Under the pieces are notes generated by a model. That model was not told where the DNA came from and made no database searches. It was given only the letters and a program-made list of their open reading frames with translations. The position numbers and the translations under genes are program-made. Shown here piece by piece: positions 9,409 through 21,652 of a DNA stretch of 64,000 nt. Positions within the stretch are counted from its first letter, which is position 1. Every line of letters begins with the position of its first letter. This DNA is from Actinomortierella ambigua (lineage: Eukaryota; Mortierellomycota; Mortierellomycetes; Mortierellales; Mortierellaceae): the NCBI GenBank assembly GCA_016098155.1, contig JAAAJB010000098.1, positions 5,644 through 69,643 of the forward strand. The letters run 5' to 3'.

Positions 9409-10955
9409 CTAAAGACGCCGAAGGCTTCTCTTTTTGTCCTGGTCAAATGGCGTGACGACAAATAGAGAGGGTGCCAGAGGACGAGGTGCGGTCAGACCTG
9501 TCAACGTCGTGGTCGGCCAATCTCCTTGTAGTGTAGAGCCTCTGAAACCTCTATTACTGTCAAAACCTGTCTGAAAGTGGCCTGGTAGAGGTTGCTGGTT
9601 TCTTGAGTTTGTTTTGCTCTCTTGGAGAGAAAGCTTGCTAGAAGAATGATGAGATATCGGGGTGTGGGTATGATTCAAGCTAGCGGTGGCTGTCATTGTT
9701 GTCGTCGAAGATGCATCAGGGGCCTTGTGGAACGCCGTAGAAGCGATGGCAGTGCCCGAGGAGTGCTGGTGTTGCTCGTCTGTTGAAAGCTTGCGCTTCC
9801 GGGATGTCCGTGGCGAACAAGGAGGGCACCCATTGTTTAGAAGCGTCAGTGTGGAAGAGCAGCCTGGCGCAGAGAAGGTTATAGAGGACGTAGACGAGAA
9901 TACTGTGGGCGTGGATGATGGCTGAGGAGAGGTGATTGGCGGGGCTGATGAAAATGATGAAAGTGGGGGCTTTGTTCCTGCTTGCGGGTGAGCGGTCTCA
10001 CCCTCACCCAAGCCCATTTGCCTCTTCTTTTCACCCAGCCCGTCTCGCGCCGGGAAAGTCTCCGTGGTCGCAGTAACGTAGGCAGCAACTGCTTTATCCG
10101 ATACCCCCTCAAAGTGTACAGGAGACCCTGATGAAGATGCTTGAGTTATGGGGAAAATTTCCTTTTGGTGGGCCCGTGCATGGATGTCGGTCATGAGTCG
10201 CGCGTGTCTTGCATAGTCATCGTAGCGCTCCAGTAGCTGGCGACCTGCTTCTTCATTCAGTGCAGACTCTGGGTTTGGGACAATTAACAGACACTTGACC
10301 ACCTAATCATAATAGTACCAAAACCATGTCTTCTTCGCTTCAGTCCTGTTTCCACGGTGCAAAACAGCGACACGCATAATAGAATGTTCAAAAAAAAGTA
10401 ATGTTCCCTACCAGTAAAATATGTTTGATGCCGAGCTCTTTCCTCCAATCTTTCTTCAGAGTGCTAACACAAACATCTCCTTGTGCGGAGACGTTGGGAT
10501 GAAATATTTTTGTCAAAAAGTAGCCTTGGAAGACAGTACAAAGAATAATAAGCACTTATGTGAGCCAAGGTGAAAGAAAAAAAAAAAGAAGCTCCAATGA
10601 ATTCAACTTTTGTACATTTTGTAAGCCGTGCGCATACATTTCGGTGGCGAGTTGGGGAAATCGGGTACGAGTTGAATGCGCACACGAAAACATCCTCCCG
10701 CGTATGGAGTGCCTTCTAAAGCAATGTAAGAGAGCAGCAGTAGGAAGCGCGTCAGGAACAAAGGTACTGAAGAGGCAAAAGACAAAGTTTATCAATGGCA
10801 CACATTGACATACCTGGCCCCAAGATCCAAGCCTGGATATCGTCTATCGAGTCTTCGTTCAGGATAACTCGGATTCCTTCCGGTGGATCGTCATGGATAG
10901 AGTAAAGCTCTCTCGTAACCTTGCGGATTGCGGCAGGGGATATTGTGCTGTCCAT
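9409..10955 (-). CDS. UBE2S: UBE2S-type ubiquitin-conjugating enzyme (APC/C, K11 chains)
   Basis: Four exons: 10955-10814, 10715-10638, 10524-10412 and 10302-9409 (408 aa; phases 1, 1, 0). The UBC fold occupies residues 1-150: [19 protein letters not shown], the HPN motif at 82-84 within [11 protein letters not shown], and the catalytic Cys92 in [12 protein letters not shown]. The block [20 protein letters not shown] then [16 protein letters not shown] is nearly identical to human UBE2S and distinguishes it from other E2s. About 250 residues of S/T/P-rich disorder follow. The extreme C-terminus is KKRSLRRL, the LRRL tail that docks human UBE2S onto the APC2/APC4 side of the APC/C. Human UBE2S is 222 aa; the extra length is all linker. 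It would extend K11-linked chains on mitotic substrates in the nucleus and cytosol. Confidence 0.9.
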
Positions 10956-11225
10956 GGTCGATTAGAATGAAATTTCACTGAATTGCCACGGCAGAATGCG
11001 CTTGCTGTACCGATGCTAACATGGGTCTTCTTCAAGTGTGGGCTCTATGTGTCCAGAGCACGGCCAGCGTGCCAATGAGTAATGAAATGGAATGCTAAAG
11101 TTGGCGGCAATGGCCTGGCAAACGTGACTGTTTAGCCAGTCAAAACCAACAACAGAGGGACCTGATCGTGTCTTCCCGCTCGGAATCAGTTCCCTGCTCC
11201 ACTTTACCACAGCGACACCATTGGC
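10956..11225. promoter_or_regulatory. Divergent promoter, UBE2S / MRPS5
   Basis: 270 bp separate the two divergent start codons and must contain both promoters. There is no clear TATA box. A 64-codon minus-strand frame here is probably chance. Confidence 0.4.
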
Positions 11226-12306
11226 ATGGCATCATCACTTTGGCGCATCACACCACGGGCAGCCCAGCGTAAGGCGAACGCCAGCTTGGAATGGAGCATG
11301 GGATTGACATGGTTATGCCACGCTCACATTGTTCTCATGTTGACACTTGCTTGCTCTTACTTTTCTTTCCCCCCCTTCGGCTTCCTAGTCAACACGCTGG
11401 CAAAGTCGTTTACATCTGCCAGTGCAGTGGCTTTGGCTCGCAACCGTCCAAGTTCTGCCAGGATGCGTATCCCAGGAATCGAGGGCCCACAGGATGTTCA
11501 CAACCTTTCGGAGATCCACCCATTGTTGGATCATCAGCCTGTCGTCACTAACCAGGAAGGCAACTACGCTCTGGATACACCTCGCCTGTGGCCTCAGGAC
11601 CCACCACTGGATCACATGTTGAAGAACCAGGCTGATGACGACGTGGACGAGTCGTCGCTTCCCCATGGTTTGACAGCTACCGATCTGCGCAGGTTCACAA
11701 AGAAGGCTCTGATCGTCAAGCGGACATCCAACATGACAACGGCTGGCAAGGTGCCTAGTATGTATGCCATGGTTGTTGTTGGCAATGGACAAGGTATTGC
11801 TGGATATGGCGAGGGAAAGGATGACGAAGTTGCACGAGCTGTCCGCAAGGCCACCAACCGTGCCTTGCGGAATCTTCAGGCCTTTGACCGCTACGACGAT
11901 CGCACCATCTATCACGACATCGACCATAAGTTCCACGCCACCAAGATTCAGTTCCGCTCTCGACCACCAGGTACGACCCTTTCCACCTCTGGAACACCGA
12001 CGTCGTCTCTGCGTACTGCCAAAGGGAGTAGGCCTGAGAAGTCCCATGCCTCATACTCACAAGAACATATCCCATTTTTTGTTCTTAGGTTTCGGTAACC
12101 GTTGCAACCACTACATTCACGAAATCTGCAGCTGCATTGGTATTCTGGACATCAGTGCCAAGGTGTGGGGTTCACGCAACCCTATGAATGTCATCAAGGC
12201 TACCTTCGAGGCTCTGCAGAAGCAAAAGCTACCTGAAGACATTGCTCGCAGCCGTGGCAAGCGAATGGTCGACGTCCAGCATACATACTACGGTGCCAGC
12301 GAGTAG
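11226..12306 (+). CDS. MRPS5: Mitochondrial small-subunit ribosomal protein uS5m
   Basis: Exons 11226-11268, 11389-11970 and 12089-12306, phase 1 at both joins, 280 aa. The first intron (120 nt) stays open in frame, so an unspliced reading would insert 40 hydrophobic residues; the donor GTAAGG and acceptor CCTAG support splicing. The spliced N-terminus MASSLWRITPRAAQLNTLAK is a good mitochondrial presequence. The S5 N-terminal domain spans ~140-205 (RRFTKKALIVKRTSNMTTAG, MYAMVVVGNGQGIAGYGEGK) and the S5 C-terminal domain ~205-275 (NHYIHEICSCIGILDISAKV, NPMNVIKATFEAL). It belongs to the decoding-site region of the mitoribosome. Confidence 0.93.
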
Positions 12307-15300
12307 ATGTCTTTTTGAGAGGCAGTTGCTATCTTGTTCAGTTGAGGGCGCCCATGATCAAGACGTAGGCAGCAGGAAACAACCAAAAGATTTTACCCCC
12401 CCCCCCCCATGTAGACTTGTGCATTTTTGTTCTTTTTTTTCAATTTAACCTGTTTCCAAAGTGTGGTTTCATCGCTCTCTTTGTCATGCACCATCTGAGG
12501 TTCCTCCTTGCACACTCTTCGACATGTTGCTACGGCTCTTGGTTTCTTCCGCAAGCTACGCTTAACCCGGTACGCCAATAATACAGTTCACTGGCGGTTC
12601 CCTACTTCGTGAGCGAGTTGTCGGACGGGCAGACTGTCGTATGACATGGAGAAGATGCTCAGCAAAACGATTAGAGGACGCCAAAAAGGACGATCGCGTT
12701 GTTGACTGCGTCTTTCCGTCTAACAAGGGGAAGGAGTCAATGTTGGCCTCTGACCCTCCCTTCATTGATGGTCAGGGGGTGGTTGGACGCTCTACCGTAC
12801 GAAAATACCCTTTCTTTCTTTCTTGCTGCATCTGCTCTTTGACGAGCACCGCTGTTGATCTGGAGGCCAGGAGTTTCTGCTTGCAGCAGTAGATAGGTGG
12901 CGCTGGAATGCGAGAAGAAGGGAGACAGAGTGATTGAGAAGGTGAGGGAGAGATTTGAACCCAAATTTTGTATTTTTGGGTGCTTTTTTTTTCTCCTTTT
13001 ACCTTTCAACCACCTTCGCTGCACCTTCTTTCCTAGACATCAGCTTAAGCAAGGACGCCTTTCATTGGCTGTAAGAAACTTCTTCTCATTGCATTCGGGA
13101 TTCACCTTCTCAGCAAAAACGACAACCACTGCATTCGTAGAGGGATCAGCCCAGGACCAGTGTTAACAGGACACACTCTATTTGCTCCGCTCATTCACTG
13201 GAATCAACTTTCAGGAGTTGCACCAAACAAGTTGATCTGCCAAGGGGTCAAATTTAGCCCTTCGGCTTGGAGTATCCAGTCAGTTATCAGCAGCCATGGG
13301 GCGTACTATCGAGAGGTTCTGACTGTCATATGGCCCAACTTCCGTTCGTACACCAGACAGCAGCATGATGACATATCAAGGAATCTTGTCTTTCTTTGGC
13401 GTTATGTATCTTGCAGGGCTGAAAGACCCTTGACTAACCCTCTCTTACTCTCATCATGCTTTAACCCTCTATGTACAATAATAGCATAGGAGACCAGTTT
13501 GTCTCAACGAAAACCTGGCATCTTGTATCTTCAGGAGCATTGCTGGAACATCAAAACTTGCCTCGCACACCAGGACACGTCATTTGTAGGCAGGTGGTCT
13601 CTGTTGTTTTCGAAGCGGATATGTTCTTTCACGGAGGTTCGCCAGCTCCGACGATTTCCCATGTGGCTGCAGCATTATCGACAGAAGGGAAAGGGACCAA
13701 GCGAAAGAGCAGCCTCCTCGAAGAGCGTTGGATACATAGGCACCTTATTCTTGGCGTGGGAGGTGGATGAAGGGGGTCGAAGGAGGTGGCCTATGTCTCC
13801 CTCAGAGTCAGGTCGTGCGGTTGTTTGCAACCTTTCGTCCTGCTCGACGCCAATGTTCTTGTGGATGGTACGCTCAAACAAGAACGGTGCGAGGATGGAG
13901 GGTGATTCTTTCCGACTGGCTGGGGAGGAAAATTCGCTCTCGATGCACAACGGTTGCTGTTTGTTTTTCTCTTGTCAAGACGCCTTGCTGCACTCCCTGT
14001 GGCTCTGACTGCATGACGGTGTCCGATGGAGAAGCACACCAAAGTGGCTGCTCTGCCGCCACAACTGGGAGCGACATCCAGGCAAGAGTGCGGGCAAAAC
14101 GAGACCTTGGACAACTAGCTCATAGGGCGCCGTGGCATACTTCTTAGTCTCACCTATGACAAAAGCTCTGGTGGGGTTTTGATTCTATGCCATTTTAGTG
14201 CCAGGTGGATGTGCTCCGGCAGCAGAGTAGGACAGTGTTCCTCACAGAGAGAGAGAGAAGAGCCTTGCGCCCTCGGAGAGATGAAGGAGGAGTGTTGGGG
14301 CAGATAGAGGCAAGGGGAAAGGAGGATATGGGAGAGTTGGATGGGGGAAAGGGAGGGGACAAGCCAACTAGGTTGCGGGCCAATCATTGGTGGGGCTTGC
14401 GGGTGCAGAAAATAGAAGACCAGACATGAGATTTTTTGATTTCCTCTCTTTCTTTTCTTTCATCCCTCAACACAAATCACCCTTCTTTCCCCTTTCCCTC
14501 GTCACATACACACACACATACACACACACACACACACAAAAAGCGGACAAAATAGACCTAGTCCAGGACACTCGAGCGACGCACAAGGGATCTTCACAGG
14601 CATGGAGCTTCAAACCTTTAGCTTTCGGCCACATCTTTGTTTGGTCGGACACCATTCTTTTTTTTTCTTTTGAGGCGTCAACGACGCCTACGAAAGGAGT
14701 GGTATCACTATCGCGAAGCGGCTTTTGAGATCAAAGCAGGAGATCTGAGCGGTTGCTACTCCAAGGAGGGCGCAGTTGAGACGGGGATGATGAAAGAGGT
14801 GGAGAAAGTCGTGGGTAGGAAGAAGAGATGCGGGAGAGAGGCGAGCGCTTGGCGGGAAGAAAATGTGATATCGGAATATACAGTGCATGTGTCAACAAAC
14901 ACTCTATTCTCTTCTAAAACAATGCTAGCGTTCACTGTACTGATTCCCTGCGTTTGTCTCCCTTTTCTGTTTTCATCTCCGATTGCAGGCGTCCTATTCC
15001 CTACTTGTCTTCTTCGTTGTTATTATTTCGCTGAGCAGGACCACAAGCAGGTATGTGTTCTCGCCTTCTGGAGGCAGTAGATATCGTCATGATGGAGGGG
15101 AGCTCTACGTTCAGCGTTCTGCGAATGACAGTTGGGTCGGCATTGGAGCCCACATGTGTTACCTTGGCTGGGTGACAGGTAACTGGAAGCCTTATCGCCA
15201 ATGAGAAGAGGGCAATCTCTGAAGCGAACGAAGGAGGGAGTCGCTGTGTCCTTTTCGACTCCCACCCTATGTTTTGTTTCGGGTGACTAAATGCTATCTA

Positions 15301-15425
15301 CAACAACTTTATCATAATCACTAGACAAAGAGTTCACTGTGCACTGGACTGAAAGGTGTACAGATCCATCCCGGCCTCTTTTGCACACAGGGAGGAAACG
15401 CTCGAAGAACACTCAATTTTCTTTC
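12307..15425. other. 3.1-kb region without a recognisable gene
   Basis: After the MRPS5 stop comes a C run (12400-12409) and a T-rich flank. The rest is mixed intergenic sequence with a CA microsatellite, AG and CT tracts, and overlapping 60-170 codon frames on both strands (longest plus 13499-14008). None shows a family motif or consistent splicing. A donor-like CAG/GTATGTG near 15050 could belong to a 5' UTR intron of the Rco1-like gene. I found no tRNA or snRNA here. Confidence 0.4.
14507..14538. repeat. CA dinucleotide microsatellite
   Basis: About 32 bp of near-perfect CA repeats (interrupted once by cata), followed by an A4 run. Confidence 0.8.
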
Positions 15426-18224
15426 ATGGCGGTACAAATGGACGACTATGCAATGCGTGTCACGGACTCAACTGCCCCGTCTCTCAAACCCGAAGGCGCC
15501 GATGTTTCTGATGACCTCCGTTTAACAGACAAGCGACAATACAAGAACGGCGAACCCTCTCTAGCCTCATCGTCATTATCGTCACCATCGCCGTCTTCGA
15601 CGCTTGTCACCACTATTCCAATGTTCTTCGCCCCGACCAAGCAGCAAATGCACACAATGCAGTCAAAGACCATCGTGGACTCTCCTCCTGACAAGAAGAT
15701 AGACCAGTCTGTGGTCATGCCGCCAGGTTCACATGCCAATGGTATGATCGACTCGCTCACACCACCGGATGAGGATCGGAGCCAGCAGCCACAGCGGCTT
15801 GTCGTTCGGCTTGATCTTCGCAAGATTCATGCTTCAAAGAGAGTTGATTCCAAAGTGGAGAAGCGAGACTCACACTCAAGACCAGCATCATCAACCCGGT
15901 TGCTGAGACAGAGACCTGACCATCTCCAACCCCAAGATTATCACACAGGAGTGACTCCAATGGCAACAGCTACAAAAGGAAGTTTGTCTGTTGGTTCAGC
16001 ACTAACAGACAGCGGTGGTACTGGATCAAGCAGCGCAGACTCGGTTGTGGCTGAGGGGGGTAGCTCAGCGACATTGACACCGGCGCCTTCCTCGTCTTCG
16101 ACATCCATAACCACCTCATCGCCGTCAATCTCCCATAGCACACCGAGGACTACTCCTCTATCCAGTGGTGTACCGCGGGAGAATCAGAGTGGCGTCTACC
16201 ACAACGGTGATACAGTGGACTCTACAAATGCGGCAACACTGGCAGTACGCCCAATCGTAGAAAGGACGGTAAGGAAACGGACGAGGTCTTCCAGCGAAGG
16301 GCCAGACAAGCGAATAGCGATTGCAACGACAGAGGGATCCCCGACACTGGGAGAGGACCCCCGTACCAAGAGGAGAGGGCGGCCGCCGTTGTCGGATCGG
16401 CCAGTATCTCAAGGGCAACCACAACAAAGTCAGTCAGTTTCTTCATCAGCACCCGCACAGGCCTCGTCTCTACTACGAGGGCGACCATCTCAAAAGCTCT
16501 CTGTTCTGGCCAAGTTGGCACAAAAGCGCGATCCTCCTGTACCAAGTCTTTCGAAGCAAGACATCTCGGTCACAGGAGATGACTCTGCTATAAAGGTAAT
16601 AGTGTAGCAAATGCAAACTCGTGAATGGGCGTGTCAACTTCCGTTCTGACGTTACTTACCAAGAGCCCCGCTGTATCACCCTTGCATGGAATAGCATAAT
16701 AATGACTACTGTGAATCCTGCAATGGACTTGGTCAATTCATCTGTTGCGACTCTTGTCCCAAGGCGTTTCACTTCTCATGCTGCCAACCACCAATGGATC
16801 CGAATGATCTACCCGACGAGTTTTTCTGTGTGGAGTGCAAGGTAGGAGTCGTGATTGTTTCCTCCAATCGAGCCATCGTAGCCGCTATCCAACCAAAATT
16901 TCTTTGGAGTGGAGATTAACAGGGTCCTTTGTCTCCTTTCTTTCTTTCTATTTTCGATTCGAAAACACTAGCACCCACCCAGTCCCAACCAGCCAGGACT
17001 CTTCAAACAATTGCTGGATAACATGGACAGAATGAATCCAAAGGCTTTTGCTCTTCCGTTGGATATTCGGACCTACTTCCGTGGGGTGGTGACGAACAGT
17101 GATGGCGAGTATTCGGATGCCATGGATTACAAGCCCACACCAAAACGACACAATACCAACACGGGCACGAACCTCTCCTTAGAGGATGATCCTTTGCATT
17201 TGCGGGACGCCAATGGCCAGTTCAAGGCCTGTTTCCGATGCAACAAGACATCGCTAGGTCGCCAGATTATTCGGTGTGAACACTGCCCACTCTACTGGCA
17301 TCTCGATTGTCTGTCGCCACCTCTTGCACATCCTCCACCAAGTACACGGAAGTGGATGTGTCCCAATCATGCAGACCATGTGACTGTACGTTTGTTCCGA
17401 CAAGATCAGGGAGTGGCGTCATTCTTATGGCATCGCATGTTCTTAGCTAAGCTAACCGGATTTTTTTCTTTTTTTTTTAAAAAAAAACGCACCTTGAATA
17501 GCCGAGGAGGCGGAAAAAGAGAAACCCTATCCCGGTGAGGTTATCAAAGCCCCTAGCTAGGAATGATGGCGATATTGAAGTCTTGAGCGACGGCTCTGAC
17601 TTTGACGAACGGCGGATTTTGTTGGATGATGGTCGTGAGGTGAGCACGACAGACATCATCTATCGTGTCCCTGAGCATAGCATCAAGCTTGGGTTTGTAC
17701 GGAAGTGCCGACAGCTTCGCCAGCAGGAGCCACAACAAACACAACACCAATCCCAACAGCGTCGGCTTCAGCAACAGGAGCGGAGGAGGAGTACGAGTGA
17801 TGCTAGCGTCTCTGGTCACGACGAGGAAGTTGTGAATGGTGATCAAGAATCCTCAACGGCGCAAACGGATGGGGAAGGCGACGACGAAACTGCTAGGTTT
17901 CGACGGCTGGTCGAGGTGGCGACGCTTGAAGCGCGGAGACCAGGAGCCAGCGAGCTGCTTTCGGCCTTGGCACCACCGCTGTCCTCGCATTCGCCCTTAC
18001 CGAGTGAGATTTCGCACGCGATGTTGATTCAAGATGTCCTACTCAAGAAGCTGGAGAGCAAACAGGAGCAGGACGAATACCTCCAGTTCCGAGCTTTCCA
18101 ACGGATGGTTCGTGAACAAGGCGCCGAGAGCGTGGTGCGTCGCATGGTGGAAGAACACGAGACTCGGAAAGCTGAGATCGCCATGGAAAGCTTGCTGGAG
18201 ATGAAGGGATCCTCTCCATGTTGA
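15426..18224 (+). CDS. RCO1: Rco1/PHF12-like double PHD-finger protein
   Basis: Exons 15426-16595, 16695-16841, 16972-17385 and 17502-18224, all phase 0, 817 aa. The ATG at 15426 is the first in frame. Residues 1-390 are disordered with an AT-hook-like KRRGRPP at ~310. Exon 2 is one PHD finger (C396, C399, C408, C411, H416, C419, C435, C438; NDYCESCNGLGQFICCDSCP). Exon 3 begins with the linker QPGLFKQLLDNMDRMNPKAF, the place of the SID region in Rco1. It then carries a second finger (~526-575, CFRCNKTSLGRQIIRCEHCP, WHLDCLSPP, WMCPNHADH). Exon 4 has a basic RRRKKR stretch, then RVPEHSIKLGFVRK. Rco1 and human PHF12 bind MRG proteins and target the Rpd3S/Sin3B deacetylase to transcribed H3K36me chromatin. 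Orthology is inferred from the two-finger layout. Confidence 0.82.
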
Positions 18225-18476
18225 TGCTAGGATGGCAATTTTTTTTTTTTTTTTTAAAAAAAAGAAGCTGTGTATAGCCATTCCTTCCTCCTGCCTCCTC
18301 TCCATAGCCACAGCATTGTAGAACCAACTTACATACTGCCTCTCCCATGTTCATCCTATGGCTCCGTTCGAACGATGGGTATTTTTTTGTAGACTAGTTT
18401 ACTCAAGACAACAATCAACAAACTCCTCGCATTGCATGTAACATTTTTTTTAGACTGTTGGTTTAATGGCGACCGT

Positions 18477-20364
18477 CTACTCGGCTATGATGTTAAAAGG
18501 AGCTTCATTCCCCTGAGATGATCCGTCCTTATTTTGCTTACGCTGGCGATTACCCAAGGGGACCTTCTTAATAAATAGGCATGCAATGAGACCTAAGCCT
18601 GTCATGATGGTAATCAGGATGCAGAAGCGGCTTAGACCAACGACAAAGGCATGCAGGACTGGAGCGCGTTCGTCGGTAGGTAGACTATGGATGGCGTTGA
18701 TGTCGTTGGCGTACTGTGAGGCACCGGCCGAAGACAGTGAGCTCAGGATGAGCGCACTACCAGTGGCGATACCCATGGTGCCACCGAGTGTCCGCAAAAA
18801 GGTCCAGAGAGAGGTGGCAAGAGCAATGTCACGCTTGTCGGGTAGTTGGGCATGGACACCGAGCAGCAAGGTGTTGACGGTTAAGCCCATGGAGACACCC
18901 TGAGGGACCAAGATACCGAGCGCCTTGCCTCGGGACGAGCCCTCGTCGAGGGTGGTCAAGAGGCCGGCGGAAATGGTGCCGAGGGCAAAGCCTGCGACGA
19001 TGAATTCCTTGTAGGTGTTGAACTTGGACATGCCCATGCCGGCAAGAATGGCCGTGACAGAGCCGAGGACGGCGAAAGGGAGCAGGTTGACACCCGACTC
19101 GATAGCAGAGGCGCCGTCGACGGCTTGAAAGTAGAGCGGGAGTAAGAACATTAGGCCCAAGAAGATGAAGCCCTGGAGGAACACACAGAGGTAGCTGATG
19201 GCCAGGGACCAGTTGCTGAAGAGGCGGAGCGGGATGATGGGCTTCTTGGCGAGTTTCCACTCGTTCACGAGGAAGACGACGCCGACGGCGACACCGATGA
19301 TGAGGAGACAGAGGATCACGGCCGAGGACCAAGGGTATTTTGCGTCGGCACCCCAGTTCAAAGCCAGCAGGATCATGACGATCGAGACTACCAGGAGTAC
19401 GATGCCTGAATAGTCGACAGTGGCCATATGTTGGGAGAGTGTAACATTCTTGGGTCGCTTCATGTGCAGAAACAGGATTAGAAGCAGGATAGCCAAAGCG
19501 CCGACGGGTAGGTTGATGAAATAGGCCCAGCGCCAGGTGAGTTTGTCAGAGAAGACGCCGCCGAGCAGCGGGCCGAGGACAGCGGCGATGGCAAAGATGA
19601 ACGCAATTAGGCCTTGGTAGGTGCCACGCTCTCGAAGCGGTACAATGTCGGCCACCAGAATCATCGACAGCGCAATGATACCACTGCCACCAAGACCCTG
19701 GATTGCACGCGAAATGATCAGCATTGTCATAGACTGCGCTGCGCCTGACAGAACGCTTCCAAGCATGAAAATTCCAGCAGCGAAGAGCCTATCTGAAACA
19801 GAACGATGATATCAGGGATTAGAAATCCAACCCTGTTGGCGGTTTTAGACTTATTTACCCGCGCCAACCAAAAATGGTAGATCATTTTTTTTACTCAAGA
19901 ACATACATAGATCGCTTCCGGCCAAACATATTTGAAGCGGCTCCGTAGAGGGGCTGCACAGTAGTGGTCGTCAGCAGATAGGCAGTTCCCACCCAAGAAA
20001 TATCGGCAAAGTTGTTGAACTGCTTGGCGGTTGATGGCAAGGTTGTCGCGACGATGGTCTGATCTATGGCGGCAAGAAAAAGAACCCCTGCGATGCCGAG
20101 AAAGACTAAAAATTTGCGCCATGCATTGAGTGGCGTCTTTGGTCCGTACGGGTTGTCTTCAGGCGATACTGGTGGTGGTGATTGATGCGTGGGTGCTGAA
20201 GGAGGAGCTGTTGGCGTATTCAGGATGGGTGTAGTCTTTGACTCGTTCGACTGCATAGTCTCCTGATGAGTGTTGTACTCTTCTTTTTCAGACAAGCTTG
20301 CCTCAGAAGAGGCAGCCTGTCCAACTTCGAGATCAACCGGGGTATCGTTATGGTTCGGTGACAT
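18477..20364 (-). CDS. DHA2-type major facilitator (drug:H+ antiporter family)
   Basis: Two exons, 20364-19907 and 19788-18477, phase 2, 589 aa. The acceptor after ATAG restores the frame; the nearby CAG would not. A ~80-residue hydrophilic N-terminus rich in S/T/P/Q precedes TM1 (FLVFLGIAGVLFLAAIDQTI), which ends in the D1-type motif LxxLDxTIV-like AAIDQTIVATTLP. Other features are the loop motif GAASNMFGRKRSM, RAIQGLGGSGIIAL in TM4 and the antiporter motif C region IAAVLGPLLGGVFSDK with WRWAYFINLPVGA in TM5-6. The hydrophobic profile suggests about 14 segments, typical of DHA2 multidrug or vacuolar basic amino-acid carriers. The substrate cannot be read from sequence. It sits alone, with no biosynthetic genes nearby. 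Confidence 0.9.
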
Positions 20365-20631
20365 AGTTCTTTATGTGGTCAGAGCTGAACGCTGACTCTT
20401 TCTGCCGGCAGGTAAGGGAAAAGGTATATTACGATTGTAAGGTGAGGATACTGATCAAAGTAAAGGAATGTGAAGAGAGTCGCCTCTATTTATGCTATTC
20501 GAAACATGACCGTCAGGTGCAACCTATAATAATGTTCATCTGCGTTTTCCTGGAGGGTACACCATGTTGAGCTCCCTTCCTGCGCAGCGATATTCCTTGT
20601 TGCCACCTGTCGAATCGCAAACTTTGCTCAG

Positions 20632-20949
20632 TCAGGCGTTGGCGCCCATGTCCATTTTTTTCCTATTTTGTCGAAAACGACCCCAGCGCCCTATCCATTT
20701 CAAACTCAGTTTCACGATGGGCGCATATGCCAAGAGCATGTAGTGTATGTTGCGGGAACATTCCGCTTTGGTTTTCTTGATATATGTTGCTGCTGCGTCA
20801 TCCCAGACACGAATAGATAGGGCATGGTACATAAAAAATTGGTATGGAGGGATTGCATCTTCAGGTCGAGGGAAGGGAATGGACTCAGCAACGCAAAGAG
20901 TATTGCCTGACCTTTTTTTTTGGCCTGGCCGACGAGTAACGCTGAGCAT
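20632..20949 (-). CDS. Doubtful 105-aa ORF
   Basis: An ATG at 20949 opens 105 codons. The C-terminal half has balanced protein-like composition (YQFFMYHALSIRVWDDAAAT, then a hydrophobic YMLLAYAPIVKLSLKWIGRW) and ends with a basic tail. The first 25 residues are basic (VTRRPGQKKRSG). The opposite strand is also open, which weakens the case. There is no family match. Confidence 0.25.
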   Translation of the reverse strand: MLSVTRRPGQKKRSGNTLCVAESIPFPRPEDAIPPYQFFMYHALSIRVWDDAAATYIKKTKAECSRNIHYMLLAYAPIVKLSLKWIGRWGRFRQNRKKMDMGANA

Positions 20950-21652
20950 GGATCTCGTTTTTAATCACCTACAAGCGATGGAGAGCAGTGAGAAACTAAA
21001 TCGCAGACCAATTTCCTTGGACATGGTAGTCAACTGGCTGACAGGGTCGGTTTAATGCTTGAGCACCCCTGGAGCAAAGGAATATGACCATCATCACCTA
21101 TCATAGACCGTTGACCACACTTGATCTTGCATCATAGCAGCCAAAACGAATTTCCCACAAAGATCAGCAATGCCAAGGCAATAGGTCGCGCGCACCTCTT
21201 GTAAATGATGGGGGTCGCGTCCGCTGGCCTAAGGGGTTTGACGTTTTGGAACATCTATGACAATGGTCATTTCTGACTAAAGGTGGGACGAGTCACTTGA
21301 TTCTGGTAGCTTTGTCAGAGCACAGATACCCACAGGAGGAAGCTTTTTTTTCTTTGTCTCTTCAGTCCTTCTCTCTGATTGGCAGAATAATTCTCGCATC
21401 CGATTGGGCCTTGCGAGGTCTCCTTTAGTCACATGACCGAATTTGGCTCAGCTCTACAATCGTTGAAACGATGTTTGGAGACGAAGCACTATTGTTCTAG
21501 AAATATATCCCTGCTGCACAGGCTTTGTCGCTAGCACGAAGAGCTTCCGTTGTTTGTGATATGAGACCTTTCAAAAGTTTGTGCATCGCAATGTGGTACC
21601 AGGACACAGTCTTTGCAACGTGATGCGTGGCCACTGGGAGAAGTGGGAGTGC

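Noticed and set aside
11269..11388. Continuous reading of MRPS5 through its first intron
   Set aside because: The intron is 120 nt and open in frame by chance. Splicing gives a proper mitochondrial presequence, whereas the unspliced form inserts a hydrophobic, Cys-rich stretch.
12945..12970. GATTTGAACCC resembling a reversed tRNA T-loop
   Set aside because: The flanking 5-bp stem does not pair and no cloverleaf is possible.
13499..14008. 169-codon plus-strand ORF in the 12.3-15.4 kb gap
   Set aside because: Overlapping frames on both strands are similarly open, composition is not protein-like (many W, C, R, S), and there is no motif or splice context.
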